From Platycnemis pennipes (taxonomy: Eukaryota; Arthropoda; Insecta; Odonata; Platycnemididae), in contig OW121857.1 in the NCBI GenBank assembly GCA_933228895.1, positions 72,721,672 through 72,785,671 of the forward strand: 64,000 nt of DNA. Direction: 5' to 3'. The position numbers and the translations under genes are program-made. Below the pieces are notes generated by a model. It did not search any database, was not told where the DNA came from, and worked only from the letters and a program-made list of their open reading frames with translations. Positions within the stretch are counted from its first letter, which is position 1, and each line of letters begins with the position of its first letter. Positions 1-12,878 of the stretch are shown here, piece after piece.

Positions 1-2160
1 TCACTCGGAACACGTCCGTAAGAGAGAATGGCCGCAGAGAAAGGAGTGTTTTGTGGCGGAGGAAAGGCTGAATGAGAGAACGGAAAGGGGGAAAATGACG
101 CAGGAAGTAGAGGTGGACATATCTGTGCTGAGTTCGCTAGGCTTCCTTGAGGTCGGGACTTAAAAATTTACGCAAGGTATAAGCTCGGTGCAAAATGTTG
201 CGGAATTAAACGTAACCAAATGCAAAAAGGCGAATAATCGAGTTCAGTGGGGCAATATGAAAGGGCCAACGGTTACAAAAACGTTATTGTTGACTGAAAT
301 ACAAATGTGTGCTATGTGTCACGAATAGAATTATGTATAATGTGTTATAAAAGCCTGAGAATGCTCCAGGAGAAAACAAAATCCGTGAAATATACACTCA
401 AGTCAATTATGGGTATCACTCTGATTATGCTGGCTGTTCCGCTGTTCCGCTCCTTATTTCTCTCTACGTAAGTAAATGACATATGCAGAAATAGAACCAT
501 TTCTACGTATTAGTATACAATTGTTTATGTCGTATCTTCAGATGAAATATTTCGTCCTCAATGGGAAAACCAATTTGTTCATTGCTCACCATAGCTGAGA
601 AACCAGGTGAATTTTTAAATGTAACAATTCAGTTGGCGTGAACAATTCTTTTTCGCTGGGCAATGGATTACAATCAACTTCCTCATCTTCCTTAATATAG
701 TTTGCATGGGTAACTTGCATTTGTCTTTGTTACTTATCGGGATCAAACCTGAGATTCTTTAAAATAAAAAATACCTTCAATCTAAGTACTCGTTAAGCAT
801 AAAATATCAAATCCTCCTTTATGTTTTTTGGGCCGGCAGTGAAGCTTTGGCTAGACTCCCATTTTTGTGTTCAGACAGAATTGCGTGAGAATGGTGCGAT
901 AGGCATTTGGCCAAAAAAAAGTTAGATATCGAGGCTTTGGAGAGGGAGTAGCGGTACGAGATGTCGATGGCGATTGTGCTCTCTGTGTTATCAGACACAC
1001 TGAAAACATGGAAGGTACTTGAAAATGTTATCGGAAACAATAGAATTGCTGTAGTTGCGATGAAATATATATGATTCGTTTTTACTCCTTTATGTACGAG
1101 CGTATGTTTTTTCAGCCGAATAGTAAGACTTTATATCAAGGAGTTTATGATTTTGCCAATTAAAGATTGTTTTGTTAGGCTTCAATTGTCAAGTGTACGT
1201 TCATTTTTTAAAACACTCTATGTATCCCGATCACGTTCCTTTAATCGATAATTTTGTGATTCTCACAAGTGAGACAGAACTACCTTTTCTGTGTCCTGTT
1301 ATTAATACAAGCTAATACAACGTATTGAAATAATATTTTTGCTTTGAATCCATGGCGTAGGCACGCATAACCGAAAAATTTAAGGAACTGCATTATTACT
1401 CATTTTTGTGACACTTGAAACATCGCCATTGAGCGTCGCTATTGGTTTTATGTAATTCATATTTAGCTGACCATGTAACCCATGTCTGTGTTAAGATGGC
1501 AGTGAAAGAACGTAGCAAGTTCAAAAGGTCACGCTTAGAAATATTAGAGTACGGTAAGAATAATAATGAAAACCGAGTGTGAGGCTGACTATCGCGTTGG
1601 GACCATAGTAAGCAGAAAACGTTGACGAAATATAATTCTACGCTTTCTTCTTTTTTTAACAGGGAAGATGCGTTTTTCTCTTCACCGCAGCAAAAACAAG
1701 GGGAAGGGGTGTATGGGGGGTAATATGACGTAACCTCTCTTCGCGGCCAGCGCGAAGATCCCATAGTTGAAGATTGCGAGGGCGTGGAGAGTAGAATGGT
1801 TGAATAAGGCACGAGACGGAGAGGAGTGGGCGTGAAGAAAAATAGGGCAAGGGGATGGAAGGGATGAAGAAGGAAGAAGAGGGGAGAGAGAATTATAGAG
1901 GGAATGAAAGGAGATTGGGAAGCATTGGTGGTGGTCTCAGCTCCTTAGTGACCCGAGGTGAAAAATCCTAAAGGGGATTTTCTGCAAGGGTAGGGGCGAG
2001 AATGGAGTTTCTAGGGGTTTGGAAGGGGGTCCTAGGGTCAAATACTGAGGGAGATAGGGGTGGTCGAGTTTTGCTGGAGGTTTGAGGTGGCGACCTCGTT
2101 AAGCCTTCTGAAATGGCGCGTTGCTCTTTTTGAAGCACGTGAAAAAAAGTATGAAAGGAG
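1..2160. other. AT-rich non-coding DNA, possible degenerate LTR-like stretch
   Basis: No convincing exon or RNA gene is visible; all open frames here are short and lack a recognisable domain. A TATA-like TTATAAAAG at about 344-352 is followed by a pyrimidine-rich stretch ending in CTCTAC and GTAAGT near 470. That layout resembles a decayed LTR, or an exon with a good donor, but I see no paired LTR, primer-binding site or convincing acceptor. Positions 1850-2010 are strongly purine-rich on the + strand. Confidence 0.4.
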
Positions 2161-2450
2161 TCGTGCTATTGCTTTGCTCGCGGACTGCTTGTCCCGAGAA
2201 CCGCGGGGGGGCGCGCTGGGTCTGAGTGCGGGGCGGGGGGGCTTTTAAGTGGATACGCGGGGAACCCCTCCCCACTCCCTTCCCCTCCACCCCATTCGAC
2301 CCAGCTCCCGCAAGCCTCCTTTCACTGCCTTCTTCCCGAATCACCCCCTCTCCCCCCCACTTTCCTCAAACTATTCTCCCCCCTCATCCCTCATACTTTC
2401 CCAACCCACCTCAACAAGCACGAGGCTTCACACTGAGGACTCGCGCTGAT
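2160..2450. other. GC-rich block turning into a C/T-rich tract
   Basis: The first 90 bases are G-rich with CpGs, and the rest is almost pure C/T on the + strand. Such composition creates long stop-free frames by chance: two overlapping frames of 66 and 132 codons lie here and neither shows a domain. I read it as low-complexity non-coding DNA. Confidence 0.5.
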
Positions 2451-2689
2451 GCTCATTTATTGCGAGTAATCCTTGTTCCTTGCTTCTTTGGGTCCCTGTT
2501 CCTCGTATCCCTTACTTCGTTCTTATTTCTTTCAATCGCCAATATGTTGATGAAGACAGAAACTTATCCCTGCCGTATGAATGCATTCGTTCTTAGCCCA
2601 AATCAAGGTGCTTACTTTCGATAAATGAGGTAGACTTAATTTCTCTGTGTTTCAAACTTCTCAAGTTATATTTCCGCTTGAGGCTCTGC

Positions 2690-2836
2690 GTTTCTCAAGC
2701 TATATCTCATCTATCTAATCTAATCTAAGGTCAACTCAAACAAAAATGACATCCATCCCACGGGCGGGATTCGAACCTGCGACCTTGTGTTGCGAAGTCG
2801 GAATGTTACAAACCAGGTTACCATCTTCTGCCACCT
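2690..2836 (-). repeat. tRNA-derived SINE-like repeat, copy 1
   Basis: On the minus strand an A-box-like GATGGTAACCTGG (around 2815-2827) is followed by a B-box GGTTCGAATCCC (about 2765-2777), in the order and spacing of a tRNA-derived RNA polymerase III promoter. The cloverleaf is poor. The head is followed by a non-tRNA body (GGGATGGATGTCA, then TTAGATTAGATAGATGAGATATAGC) that resembles the body downstream of the B-box at 50624. A shared head plus shared body in two places argues for a SINE family, not an isolated tRNA pseudogene. Family name unknown. Confidence 0.6.
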
Positions 2837-3703
2837 TGATAAGCATTTTCACAATTGACAGGAAGAGATGTTAGTTTGTGGTTGTTAGCTGTGTAGTAGG
2901 TACGCAAGTCCCCCGTGTTTATGGGTGAATACAATTGAGTTACTAAGTGAAACCAGTGTTATACGAGCGTAAAATAATGACCTTATCGATACCATCGATA
3001 CTCTAAGTATGGAGACATATATCTCGTATGCATGCACGTTCGCATTGCTGCTATGTAGATTTATTTGATGTAAAGTTGTAAAATATTATCCAAACATGTT
3101 GGCATAGAAGCAATAACAGTTCTAAAAACAGCTAAAAAAGCAGAAGGAATATGAGATACAACTAAAATAAATTCAAGGTGTGCTCTTGTATGTACTTGTT
3201 TGTACATAAAAGGAACTAGTTGTTCCTAGTCACCGCTATTGTCAGCATCCAGAGATCATAAAAGGTTGAATTAATTTTCATGTTGGGAATTGTGTGGTGG
3301 GCCTCTCTTTCGGACTTTATCCCCTTCAATTGCTTTTGTTCTGGAATCTTATAACTTTCTGTGACCATATTTCAAGTATGATTCCATTGTCTTTGCATAC
3401 GAGGAATGATACCGTGCATCATGAAAAAAGCATCGAGGATCCGACGTTATCAAGGCTTACGGTTTGAATAAAGCAGCTGTTTAATGTTTTAACTCTTATT
3501 TAAACAACATTATTCGCACACAATTAGGTCTGGGACTGGATTAAAACAACATAATGCACCTTACAGGGTAATATGTAGATGAAAAGTTGTCTGTAAATTT
3601 ACCTAAACAATTCTGATCATACTTCTATACATGGCCACAAAGGCCTCGAATCACTTTTCTTGAAGTTTGATGTCTTGACAGTGAGAATATTATCCGGTAT
3701 TTT
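2837..3703. other. AT-rich non-coding stretch
   Basis: No supported exon, RNA gene or repeat boundary. There is a short imperfect hairpin around 3214-3231 (GGAAC/GTTCC). Confidence 0.4.
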
Positions 3704-3960
3704 TACGGTATTAAAAGAAGACGGGACAACCTAAACGGCCATATCTTAAGACATGACGGCCTGATGAAGACAATCGTCGAAGGAAAAGTGAACGGGAAGA
3801 ATGGAAAAGGCTGGCCTCGTATTAGTTATATGGAACAGGTCGTAAAGGACGTGAAACAGAGGAACTACGCTAATATGAAGAGGTTGGCCGATAGAAGAAT
3901 GGAGTGAAGGGCTGCGTCAAACCAATCAAATAGGATTGTTGCCCAATGATGATGATTACG
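3704..3960 (+). mobile_element. 5'-truncated non-LTR retrotransposon tail (RT C-terminus)
   Basis: From 3710 the + strand stays open for 66 codons and encodes the C-terminal tail of an insect endonuclease/reverse-transcriptase LINE: GHILRHDGLMKTIVEGKV, then PRISYMEQVVKDVKQRNY, then MKRLADRRME. A TGA at 3905-3907 sits where the copy at 62.9 kb has TGG (Trp). After the coding part come GCTGCGTCAAACCAATC and the 3' tail ATGATGATGA at about 3948-3956. Only the last part of the element is present, as expected of target-primed 5' truncation. It is a dead fragment; the clade (RTE-like or another) is not settled from this piece. Confidence 0.8.
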
Positions 3961-6900
3961 TTTTGATATGGTTAGTTCATTTTAGTTTCATCTATCATTT
4001 TCTTACTTCATCATGAGTTATTTGGAGGATGCTTGCTTGAAGCGGATGGGTAACTTCCCTGGCGCATTGCAGCAGAAACACAGGTGATTCCGCAACCTGG
4101 TTCCCACTCCCCATTTTTCCACGCTATCGCTCAAGTATTCTGATCGTTCTGCTCTTCGCGCCAGGCGGCCCACTGTATAATAACATTAACTGCAGGCGCG
4201 CTGCTGAGCAGAGAAATGAAATATTTACTCGCCAGCTGTCACGCGTAGCCTTCCACCTGTGAAGCAGGACTTATCATTTACTTTGAATTCCTGCTAATAT
4301 GTGACTTCGGCTGAATGTCTCTTGTAGTTTCTTTCCATTGTGCACATCGAATTATTGTTGTCTCACCTAATTTTCATTTACTGAATTATATATTTTCTTT
4401 AATTAAATTGCTTACATAATGCGTTATCTGATGAGTGAAGTGGAGTTGGTGCTGGTTTAACCTGATGAATGAAATTAATATATTCAGAAGTTCAAAATGG
4501 AAATCGATGGTTACTTTCTCACCCTGTGATCAGCACAAAGAATTACTCAGAAGCAATTGGAGCTCACTTTATACAGAATTTACTTGTGCTTCATTAGTCA
4601 TCCTTTAGAATTCAACTCGGCTCCATTTAGTGGATACGTAATCAAGTACTGGTGGCAATCAGCTAATTTTCCCAGAAAATATTTCTTTCAAAAAATATTT
4701 CGTATATAAACGTATAGTAACATCTTAGAATCGCGAGAAGAGTGTAGTTTTCTTACATTATTATATCGGCATTTCGCGTTTTTATGTCTCCGATTTTATG
4801 TCATTAAGGCGTAAATGTGACTCTTTCGTATCTTTGGGCTGGTTCTCAATAGTGTGGCTGTATAAGGTTTCAACTCAAAGACTTCACTTTCCTCTCTCGG
4901 GTGCTACTTCTCCTCTGCTTCCTATTTGGAAATACTTATCAGCCCCGTACAATGCTCCCCTTATCATAGCCCTTGAGTATCCTAGCGTCGATTAACTGAT
5001 ATGCGAGTTTTATCGGCCTCCATGTGTATGTACACAAGTGGGCATATACCTAAGGAGGTTTTAGGAACGAGGAATGTTTTGATGGGATCACATCAATGCG
5101 TCTCCCTTTTTTCCGAGCAATGGAGCCCTAGATGTTTTAGAAATGTTTACTCTTTTCGCCTGTCAGCTGGAGTGTGATATGATTGTTCATTAGTAATGGC
5201 TGTTTGAACGGAAATATTTAAAAATTCCAAAAGTCTAAAGCGGTTCAACGACCTTGGATACAAGTGTCTACACGGGAACAGTTGGTGAAAATAAATAAAT
5301 GTTGGCGAAAAAAGGTTTGCTAAATCCATTTGCCTGCAAATGGTATATGATTAATCACTTTGATAATGTCAAATAGATCACGTATTCCAACGTGTTATTT
5401 TTTGTACATGAGCATGAGTTCAATTTGTGGACGCTAGATTCATTAAAATTTAATATTGCATTCAATAGTACCTGCCCGCCCCATTTTTCGCAAAGTGAAA
5501 TGGTCCCTCTTCAATTATGGGAGTGAGGTTAATCTTCAGTCTTACTTGGGAAAATTCGGCTCTGGTCATCCCAAATTGAAATGAAGAAAACTTCTCTTCT
5601 CTTAAAATTACCCCATGTTGTTGATGACATCATGCTCTATTCGTTGGATGACGTCCATTTGGTATGCTATCAGTATTTGAGTAGTGTCTTTAGATATAAA
5701 AAAGTGTTTCAACGGGAACATTTTGATAGCCCATGAAATTTCGGTGCCCGCGTGTTATCGACTCCTAGCAAACTTCCGAAGTAGAAGGTGACTAATATTC
5801 AATAGCTCTCTCACTCGATAACATTAATAAATATGTCTAAATTTTATTACTCTGTAAAACAACCTTTCATTTCAAAGGTTGTTATAAAAGCATCAGGACG
5901 AAAGGAAAAATAATTAAACAGCTATCTTATTCAAGATATGAATTGAGCGAGGAAGGAATTATGATATCAGCGAGGTATGAGGATGTAGGCGATTAAGTGT
6001 GCTTAACTGATTACGGCTTAGCGAGATAAAGATACCGATGGGTGGTAATTTTAACTTAAGAAGATTTTATAAGGCAGTCTTTCATAACCAGCTTTTAGCT
6101 TCCGACTAAACCATGTGCTGTTAACATCCTGCATTTATTGACCAATACGGTGAGATTCATTTAGTTTTTGTGATTACTTCCCGACATTTTCCGATTGTTC
6201 TTCTTCATAGCATCTCCAACTGTAATTTTGTAACTATTAGTTTAATGATCAATTTACTACCACGCTGCAGGGAGAGTGCCAGTGCTGGGACATTGAAATC
6301 CACGCTACAGGTGTTTCGGAATGTGGGAAAATATTTCTTGATTCCAATAATAATATTTCATCCCTCAAGAATATCACCTATAGTTTTATTAAAATCGTCG
6401 CATTACAAGTGAGCTTACTGCTTGAAGGATGAAAATCGTTCCTCAGTAAACTTTCTTATATCTTCCATCCTCATAACTTAACTGTGCGTAGTAATGGATA
6501 TCTAAAATTCTTCATTTTCAATCGTCACATATTATCTTGCTGTCCGTTGGTCCATCCGTTGTAATCGTTTATTCTTCGGGTATTTATGCTCACATAAATA
6601 CTGGAAAAGTGTGAATGGAAGTAACCCCACCATTTTGTTAAACTGGGTAATGTTTTTAATATTTTTAAGCGTAAGATCAGTCTCCTAGAATAATTTTCCT
6701 TTTTATCTGTTTTGTAAACATCGCGTATGCCTATTAAAATCGAACATATATTAAAATTATTTTATTGTTTGCTCTTTACCTAGTGGTAAATTGTTGTTAA
6801 AGCGTTATCGTTACAAATATAGTTACAAATAGTTGCTTAAGCGCCTGTTACTAACAACAGGCAAATGCCATAGGCTTTACTTCAATAACGCTCCTGATAT

Positions 6901-9450
6901 TCCGCCACTTCCTTGAATACATCAGTGGTCTTCTGGACTGCTTGCTTCCCTAATGTTTACTTTAGAGTCTACGTTGGGTGGCCAGTAGATACCTTTGGAT
7001 AATATGTCGAAACAGGAGTCAAGTCTTATCGTGGAGAAACCGTTTTACCTTTGTTCAGTCTTGGCATTTTGTAAAGCTATCCTCTTCTCGTGGGGGATTA
7101 TGGGAATCGAGCGGTCTCTTGTCTATGAGATTCGCTTTCTCGGCCAATTTTCATGTCTTAACCTTGTCCCTCGATCGAGAAGAAAACTCTTAGATATAAT
7201 TTGCAACCCGATGAACGGTAATACTGGTTACAGAATATTAGGCAACATTTAATGTGCGAGCTCTGCGAGTCTACCGCTTGATTTTTCGTTTAAAAGGAGA
7301 TGGTAGGCTTCAGATGGCAACCCACTTATGCGCTTGCTTTGCTGAAAAATATTTTTTTGTCGTATATCATTCCAAATCTGAATAACTCTCAAAGAATTAT
7401 GAAGTATTGAGGTTCTTAATATTTTCTACGTCTTAAAAGTGGGTCCAGGTAAATTAGGAATTTAAACTCCTAAATCCATTTAAATATCCAGTCCAGGTAA
7501 ATTATAACTCGATTCTCTGCATTCTGATGATGTACCAAATGTTTATCAGTTACAAACTTTTATTTACTGTCGTTCTAATAGCAATGCTTTTTCCTCTTTA
7601 TTTTTATTCCTTGACACTTCAATTCCTCTCTTTATGTGAAAGGATGAAAAAAAACAAGTTAGATATCATCCGATCATCCTCGAATGGGATTTTGGGTGAA
7701 ATACGTCACTTGTAAGGCTAACTTTTTTTCCCCTAGACTCTATTCCGTTCCATTGGAGTAACGTTCTACCACAAATAAAAATAAAATAACGTTCAGCTTC
7801 ATAATATTATGCTTAGTACACTCATTTAAAGTTTATTTATTGGAAAAAAATAAATATTACAGTTTCGGGACTCAAAATGTTTAATTCCTCTTGGTTTGAT
7901 CCGTTTCGAATGTGCTGTTGACTCTATTTGCATTAAAATTGATCCATCGTAATGTTTTATAAATATTTTAATGTGCATTATTGATTTTTTATCCCTTTTT
8001 ACCAGTAACCCAGTAGTCTTCTGACAATATCATCTATCTATTTCACTGTACTGGAGTACAAGGTATACGTTTTTTTTTCGATCTTATCGGACGTTCGATA
8101 GGGTGCTTGTCGTACATGGAGGTTCTTATCGCATAACACGTCCCATTCCGTGTTTTTAGATAAGGGAGGCTGTGCCAAGCAAACTCAGTGTGCACCCCAC
8201 TCGTAATACAAAAAACTCAAGAATTGAGCTATTGTATGTAATGCTCTATAGTATTGCTGTGTGTTTATTTTGAAGGTGATCTCAAGAACAGGCAAATGCC
8301 TTAGGGTTCGCCTGAAGGTCCAAATTGTTATATTATTTTATTGTATTTTTTATATCTTGCTTGAGGAATAAACGTATTATTATTTTTATAAATACTAAGT
8401 TCACTTCAACATATCCGGTTGTGTTCTTGGCTTGTCTCCTCTCTACAACAGTAGGCAACAGGCATAGCCACATATCAGTTTCAATGAACACCTTTAAATT
8501 GCTTTATATTTAATTTTACTTCCTCGCATTATATAACACCTAATATCTAGTTTTGAGCTCAAAGAAAACTACATTTCTCATGACTTTATTGCGATCCGCT
8601 TGAAATAATAACATTTAACCCTGTAATGTTGGGTGTAGATCGCATACCAGTAGTAGGTTGAGAGAAATATCATATCAAACTTTTATTTAATTTTGCCCGA
8701 GTAATTCTTCCATTTTTTCATTTCCTCTTATGCCCTTCTATACTTCATAAAATAATAGTGATTGGACTTTTTCCCCATCCAAGAAAACTTGGGGGTAAAA
8801 TTGCCTTAGATCATTTCGAGAAAGAAAGTTTGCTTCACTCGAAGGGGAATCTAATTTGTGGATTTTGTTGAAAATTGTTTTTGTTGCTATATAATCAAAC
8901 GTTAATTTTAGGTATTCAATGTGCTGCACAACATTCCTTCAAGGGAATATATTAAATTTTGAATTTGATTATTGCATAGCTCCGAATTAAGTGTAAAAAA
9001 TGCGATATTTTAAAGTCCCTTTGTGTTGGACATAATCTCGTTCGATATTTCCATGCGTTGTACACTATCTGCACAGAGTGGTAAAAATCTACACAACATT
9101 TTTCCACAGACTCACACGTAATAAGAGTGGTCTTGCTCGGAGATCTTTACGTGATGGAAAGCTGATACTGGACTAAAAAGCTGAACTACAACAATTGAAA
9201 GATGAATGACCACCTCCTGTTTTTCTTCATCGTCAGAGAGACTAGCTTATTCCACGCCCTCGTGAACCCTATTTCAGCGTGTTTCAGGCCGAAAACTCTT
9301 GGTTACTCATTTATACTCAGCCGCGGCATCCTCTGGGATCGGCCGTCTCTCTCTTTCTCGACCGCAGTCGCAATCTCGCAAAAAAATAAATAAACCGCGA
9401 ATAAATCGGCGTGCATATTGGGCATAAAGTGTAAGGACCCACCCCGTTCG
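3961..9450. other. Long AT-rich non-coding stretch
   Basis: About 5.5 kb without a supported gene. Small structures include a 10-bp perfect hairpin at 5858-5883 (AACAACCTTT, 6-nt loop, AAAGGTTGTT) and a repeated CAGGCAAATGCC motif near 6860 and 8290. TCCAGGTAAATTA occurs twice, near 7443 and 7492. No splice-bounded open segment stood out on either strand. Probably intron or intergenic DNA. Confidence 0.4.
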
Positions 9451-9479
9451 CTCAGGATTATGGCGGCAATATCCATCGA

Positions 9480-9700
9480 ACACTTGAAATGCCCCGCCAT
9501 TTCATCTCCGCCTCCTCCTCCCTTCCCCCCGCCCTCGTAACGCCGACCCGTCTACTCCCCCATGCTCCGCGAAGCTTTAGTGCGGCATCTTCGTCTCCGC
9601 CCATTCTTCCTAGCTCTCTCCTCTTTATTTCCTTCACGCCTCCTTTACCGTGGGAATTTCTTACCTCATTTCTTTCCTCTGGGACCGCCGCCTCCTCCAC
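9480..9700. other. C/T-rich low-complexity block
   Basis: The + strand is dominated by C and T with interspersed CG dinucleotides. It is open in several frames on both strands at once (for example 80 and 85 codons on opposite strands), which is a composition effect and not evidence of a gene. Confidence 0.5.
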
Positions 9701-9856
9701 GATTTGGTTTATTTTTCAATCTCGGTCCCAGATCGTCAAAGTCTAAAACGGAATAGGTGGCTCATAATCTCGCATTGTGTTGTAGAGGATAGAAAACATA
9801 GGTGAAAATAGAATAAAGAGACTTTTTTTGGGAAAGGCAACGCAGAGCAAGTGTAC

Positions 9857-10062
9857 AGGATTGAATATAAATAAATATACTCGTTATTGATTCGGAAGAG
9901 GCATTTATTACGGATCATCCTTAAAAAGTAGGCTAAATATCATCGAACTATTGTGAATAAATCGGTTCATAAGAATAATTTTCAGCTTCAAATTTTTTAT
10001 TGTGTTTTTAGGAGAAATCGTGTGCAACGTAAACTAAGCTACAGTTATTTAAATCAGAGTGA
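9857..10062 (+). repeat. Direct repeat, copy 1 (partner at 10420)
   Basis: This segment is similar, in the same orientation, to 10420-10620, offset by about 572 bases. The shared core is TTAAAAAGTAGGCTAAATAT (9921 and 10493) with diverged similarity on both sides, including GGAAGAGGCA upstream and TTTCAAATTTNTTTATT downstream. Either a local segmental duplication or two insertions of an unrecognised repeat. Divergence is clear, so it is not recent. Confidence 0.65.
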
Positions 10063-10419
10063 TTCGTCTCAAGCAACCACAAGAGATGAAATCTGTATTA
10101 GGAAGAAGGGTAATCCGCGTTTTCCTTTATTTGCATTCATAAGTTGTCTATGTGATTCTTTCCTAGAGTTCCTGTCGTTAAGTGGGAAATATTTTAGCGT
10201 ATAAAAATACTTATCTTCCTAGCTCTTGTTTCTCTATAAGACACAGCGTTGTGTATTATATGTTTGGGAGGGAATGGAGAAAAGACGTAACAAAATACAA
10301 AGCAATCAAACGATAGGTGGGGGAGAAATCTCCGGTGCATAAATTCTCTGAGAATTTGTAACATCATTTCACGACCCTCCATACAGCCTTGAAAGGAACT
10401 TCGCTGGTGGAAAGAATGG

Positions 10420-10620
10420 GATTAAATATAAATGCATGTGCTCATTACTGAACCGGAAGAGGCACATATATTAGGATCATCTTTAAAAAGTAGGCTAAAT
10501 ATCATCAAACTATTGACTAAATCGATTCTTAAAAATAATTTTTAATTTCAAATTTGTTTATTTAGTTTATGAGAAAATGGAATGCAATCTAAACTGAACT
10601 GTTGTTATTCGTGGTGTTAA
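10420..10620 (+). repeat. Direct repeat, copy 2 (partner at 9857)
   Basis: Second copy of the repeat described at 9857-10062. The best-conserved portion lies between 10455 and 10560. No inverted ends, target duplication or coding content was recognised. Confidence 0.65.
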
Positions 10621-10899
10621 TTTGTGGACCAAATACAGGGGAGAATGAAAAGGCTATCTTTGAATCGAAAGGGAAAATTTCGAATTTTTAGTTTACAATC
10701 GGAGAAGTAGCTGATTTTGAAACTGGTTTCTCCTCAAATGTCGTGAGATGTGTCGGTATGGTCAGCAAGAAATCATTTCTTCCCATGCTGGAAATAAATG
10801 TATGTCAACAACATTAGTATCCAGGGTGAATATTATTTACGTCCTTAGTGGTTTAATTTTTGGGTCAATATTCCGCGAAAAAAATTGCAATATGATTCC

Positions 10900-11480
10900 G
10901 TGATCTCAGTCTGTTTTCCCACTATTTCTTCCCGTGGGCACCAAAACTCTTACTGTGTTTCTCATGTCGCTTGGTTTTGCGGCCAACACATCCGTCCACG
11001 GAACCCCTCCTCTTCCATTTGATAGAAAAAGAACGCCCCTGGCTCGTCCCTGCGACCGGGTTCGTGTGCCTGTACGCCGAGGGTAAAAAAACAACCACCT
11101 CGATCGACGCCGTAAAATAAAATGAGGCCCGGAGCGATAGCTTCCAGGATGTCGGTAGTGAGGAGGTTGGTGCGGGGGATTGGGGAGTGAGGGGGAGAGA
11201 GCTCGAAGGGAAGGCGGGACACCTCTTTATATTGATTTTGGCGCTTCCTTCCATCGAACGAGGCGGGGATCGAGTCACGTGACTCCGAAATCATCGGCCG
11301 TGGGCCTCCTCCACCTCCTTGACTCGCTCTCTGGCCGCAGCCAATGACTCCGTCCACCCATCGCCCTGCCCAAACCGCCCATTCCTCTGTCTTTTCCCTC
11401 CCATCCCTTTCCTATGACCCCCTTCCCTTTCCTTGCACTCCCCATATCCACCCTTTACAGCTAAATAATACCCAATATGA
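10900..11480. other. GC-elevated block with C/T tract at its end
   Basis: GC content rises and CpG is frequent. From about 11300 to 11460 the + strand is C/T-rich. Several overlapping minus-strand frames of 60-130 codons are open simultaneously and share no recognisable domain, so none is called as a gene. Confidence 0.4.
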
Positions 11481-11844
11481 CCCAGCAAGGTTTCGTCGAG
11501 GTGATTGACTTCTCAACATGCAGAATCTACATTACAAGCCCCCTAATTGATAGATCTATAATCAGCAAAAAGTGGCATGAATAAATACACATTGCTCCAT
11601 TTTTTATGACTTTCACGCTTCTACCGGAAAGGAATCCTTAAAGGGGTGAAGGGACCATAGCCTTCACGGTATTTTTCATCTGCATCTACGGATTATCCTC
11701 CTAGTGACGATTTGGGAGTGTGACAGTTGATGAATAATGTGTATATATTCACTACGTTCACACAAGTAAACGATATGATACTGCTACTCAATAGAAAACA
11801 TTAGCTACCTATGCATCACCAATCAGGTGTAGCTAAAAAATTAT

Positions 11845-12047
11845 TCATCATCATCATGGGTCAACAATCCCAGGATTGGTTTGGCGCAACCCTCCACTTG
11901 GTTCTTCTATCGGCCTACCTCTTCATATTAACGTAGTTTCTCTGTTTCACGTCCTTTACGACCTGTTTCATATAACTCATACGAGGCCTTTTCCATTTTT
12001 CCCGTTCACTTTTCCCTCGACGATTGTCTTCATCAGTCCATCAAAAT
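11845..12047 (-). mobile_element. LINE tail fragment, minus orientation
   Basis: The same LINE 3' end as at 3704 and 62890, read on the minus strand. It begins at the codons for DGLMKTIVEGKV (around 12010-12040) and runs through the YMKRLADRR-like segment to the CCAATCCTGGGATTG motif. The 3' tail ATGATGATGATGA lies at 11845-11858. A possible 8-bp target duplication AAAATTAT occurs at 11837-11844 and 12048-12055; the sequence is low complexity, so this is tentative. Confidence 0.8.
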
Positions 12048-12807
12048 AAAATTATCATTAGCGTAGTTATACAATAATTATTAATTGGTAAATATTTTGA
12101 CAAATGTGAGTGTATGTGAGATAAAGAATCCTCATTACAGTTTTGGAATAATCTTGCCTTATTCTTGCAAATTTTTATAAGTAATTTACATATAAAAATT
12201 TGCTATACAGCTATTAAATTTATAAAGCCGACAATGGATGTAATTTAATACCGATATTACTAGCTGTACTAGCTTGAAGCTTGCAGAGGTGTCACATCGT
12301 AGACATCCCAAGTGGTGATCGATCGATCTTGGTGACAGCTATTCACTTCAATTGACTTGCTCACCAAGTAAGGCATGTTAAACCTGTCCTCCTCGTTGCT
12401 CACGATAGAATCTGCGTAGTATGGGGGATGACTGTATCATTTTTATGGCTGTAATAATGGATCTGCCCATAAACCCTTAAGAGAGTAAGTTTATTTAAGT
12501 AAGCTTCTTTCTTAGCGTTAGCATACAAGACATTTCCGGTACCTTAAAGGTTAAATTGTTTAGATCGGTTGGTAATTATTTTTTGATTACTGAGCGAAAC
12601 TTTGGATTTGTTTCGCAAACATAATATTTTAAGTGAGACAGAACACGGCCCACGTTAATTGATGGCGTTTTTAGTATTAATTTCCCGTCTTCCTTCCTTA
12701 TTACCCGCGCTACGAGCAGTTTCTCTCTCCATGCAGGCTAAGGAGGTTTCTTCTACTAGTAGCATTTAGCAATCCCTTTTCACATCAATTCGTCTATTTC
12801 CCACTTG
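12048..12807. other. Non-coding stretch upstream of the mariner
   Basis: No supported exon or RNA. A GTAAGT at about 12485 has no matching acceptor. Nothing else recognised. Confidence 0.4.
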
Positions 12808-12809
12808 TA

Positions 12810-12839
12810 CGAGGGTCGTTCAATAAGTTCTTAGAAAAT
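12810..12839 (+). repeat. Mariner terminal inverted repeat (transposase 3' side)
   Basis: Thirty bases that pair with 14062-14091 with one mismatch (T versus C in the AAGTTCTT/AAGTCCTT part). Preceded by TA at 12808-12809. Confidence 0.95.
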
Positions 12840-12878
12840 AGTAGAAAAAAATGTATTTTTGGGTAGATTTTTTTTTAT

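Noticed and set aside
3762..3795. CTGATGA followed by GACAATCGTC and GAAGG, hammerhead-like
   Set aside because: It is the conserved LINE coding sequence for DGLMKTIVEG, present in all copies for coding reasons; GAAGG replaces GAAAC.
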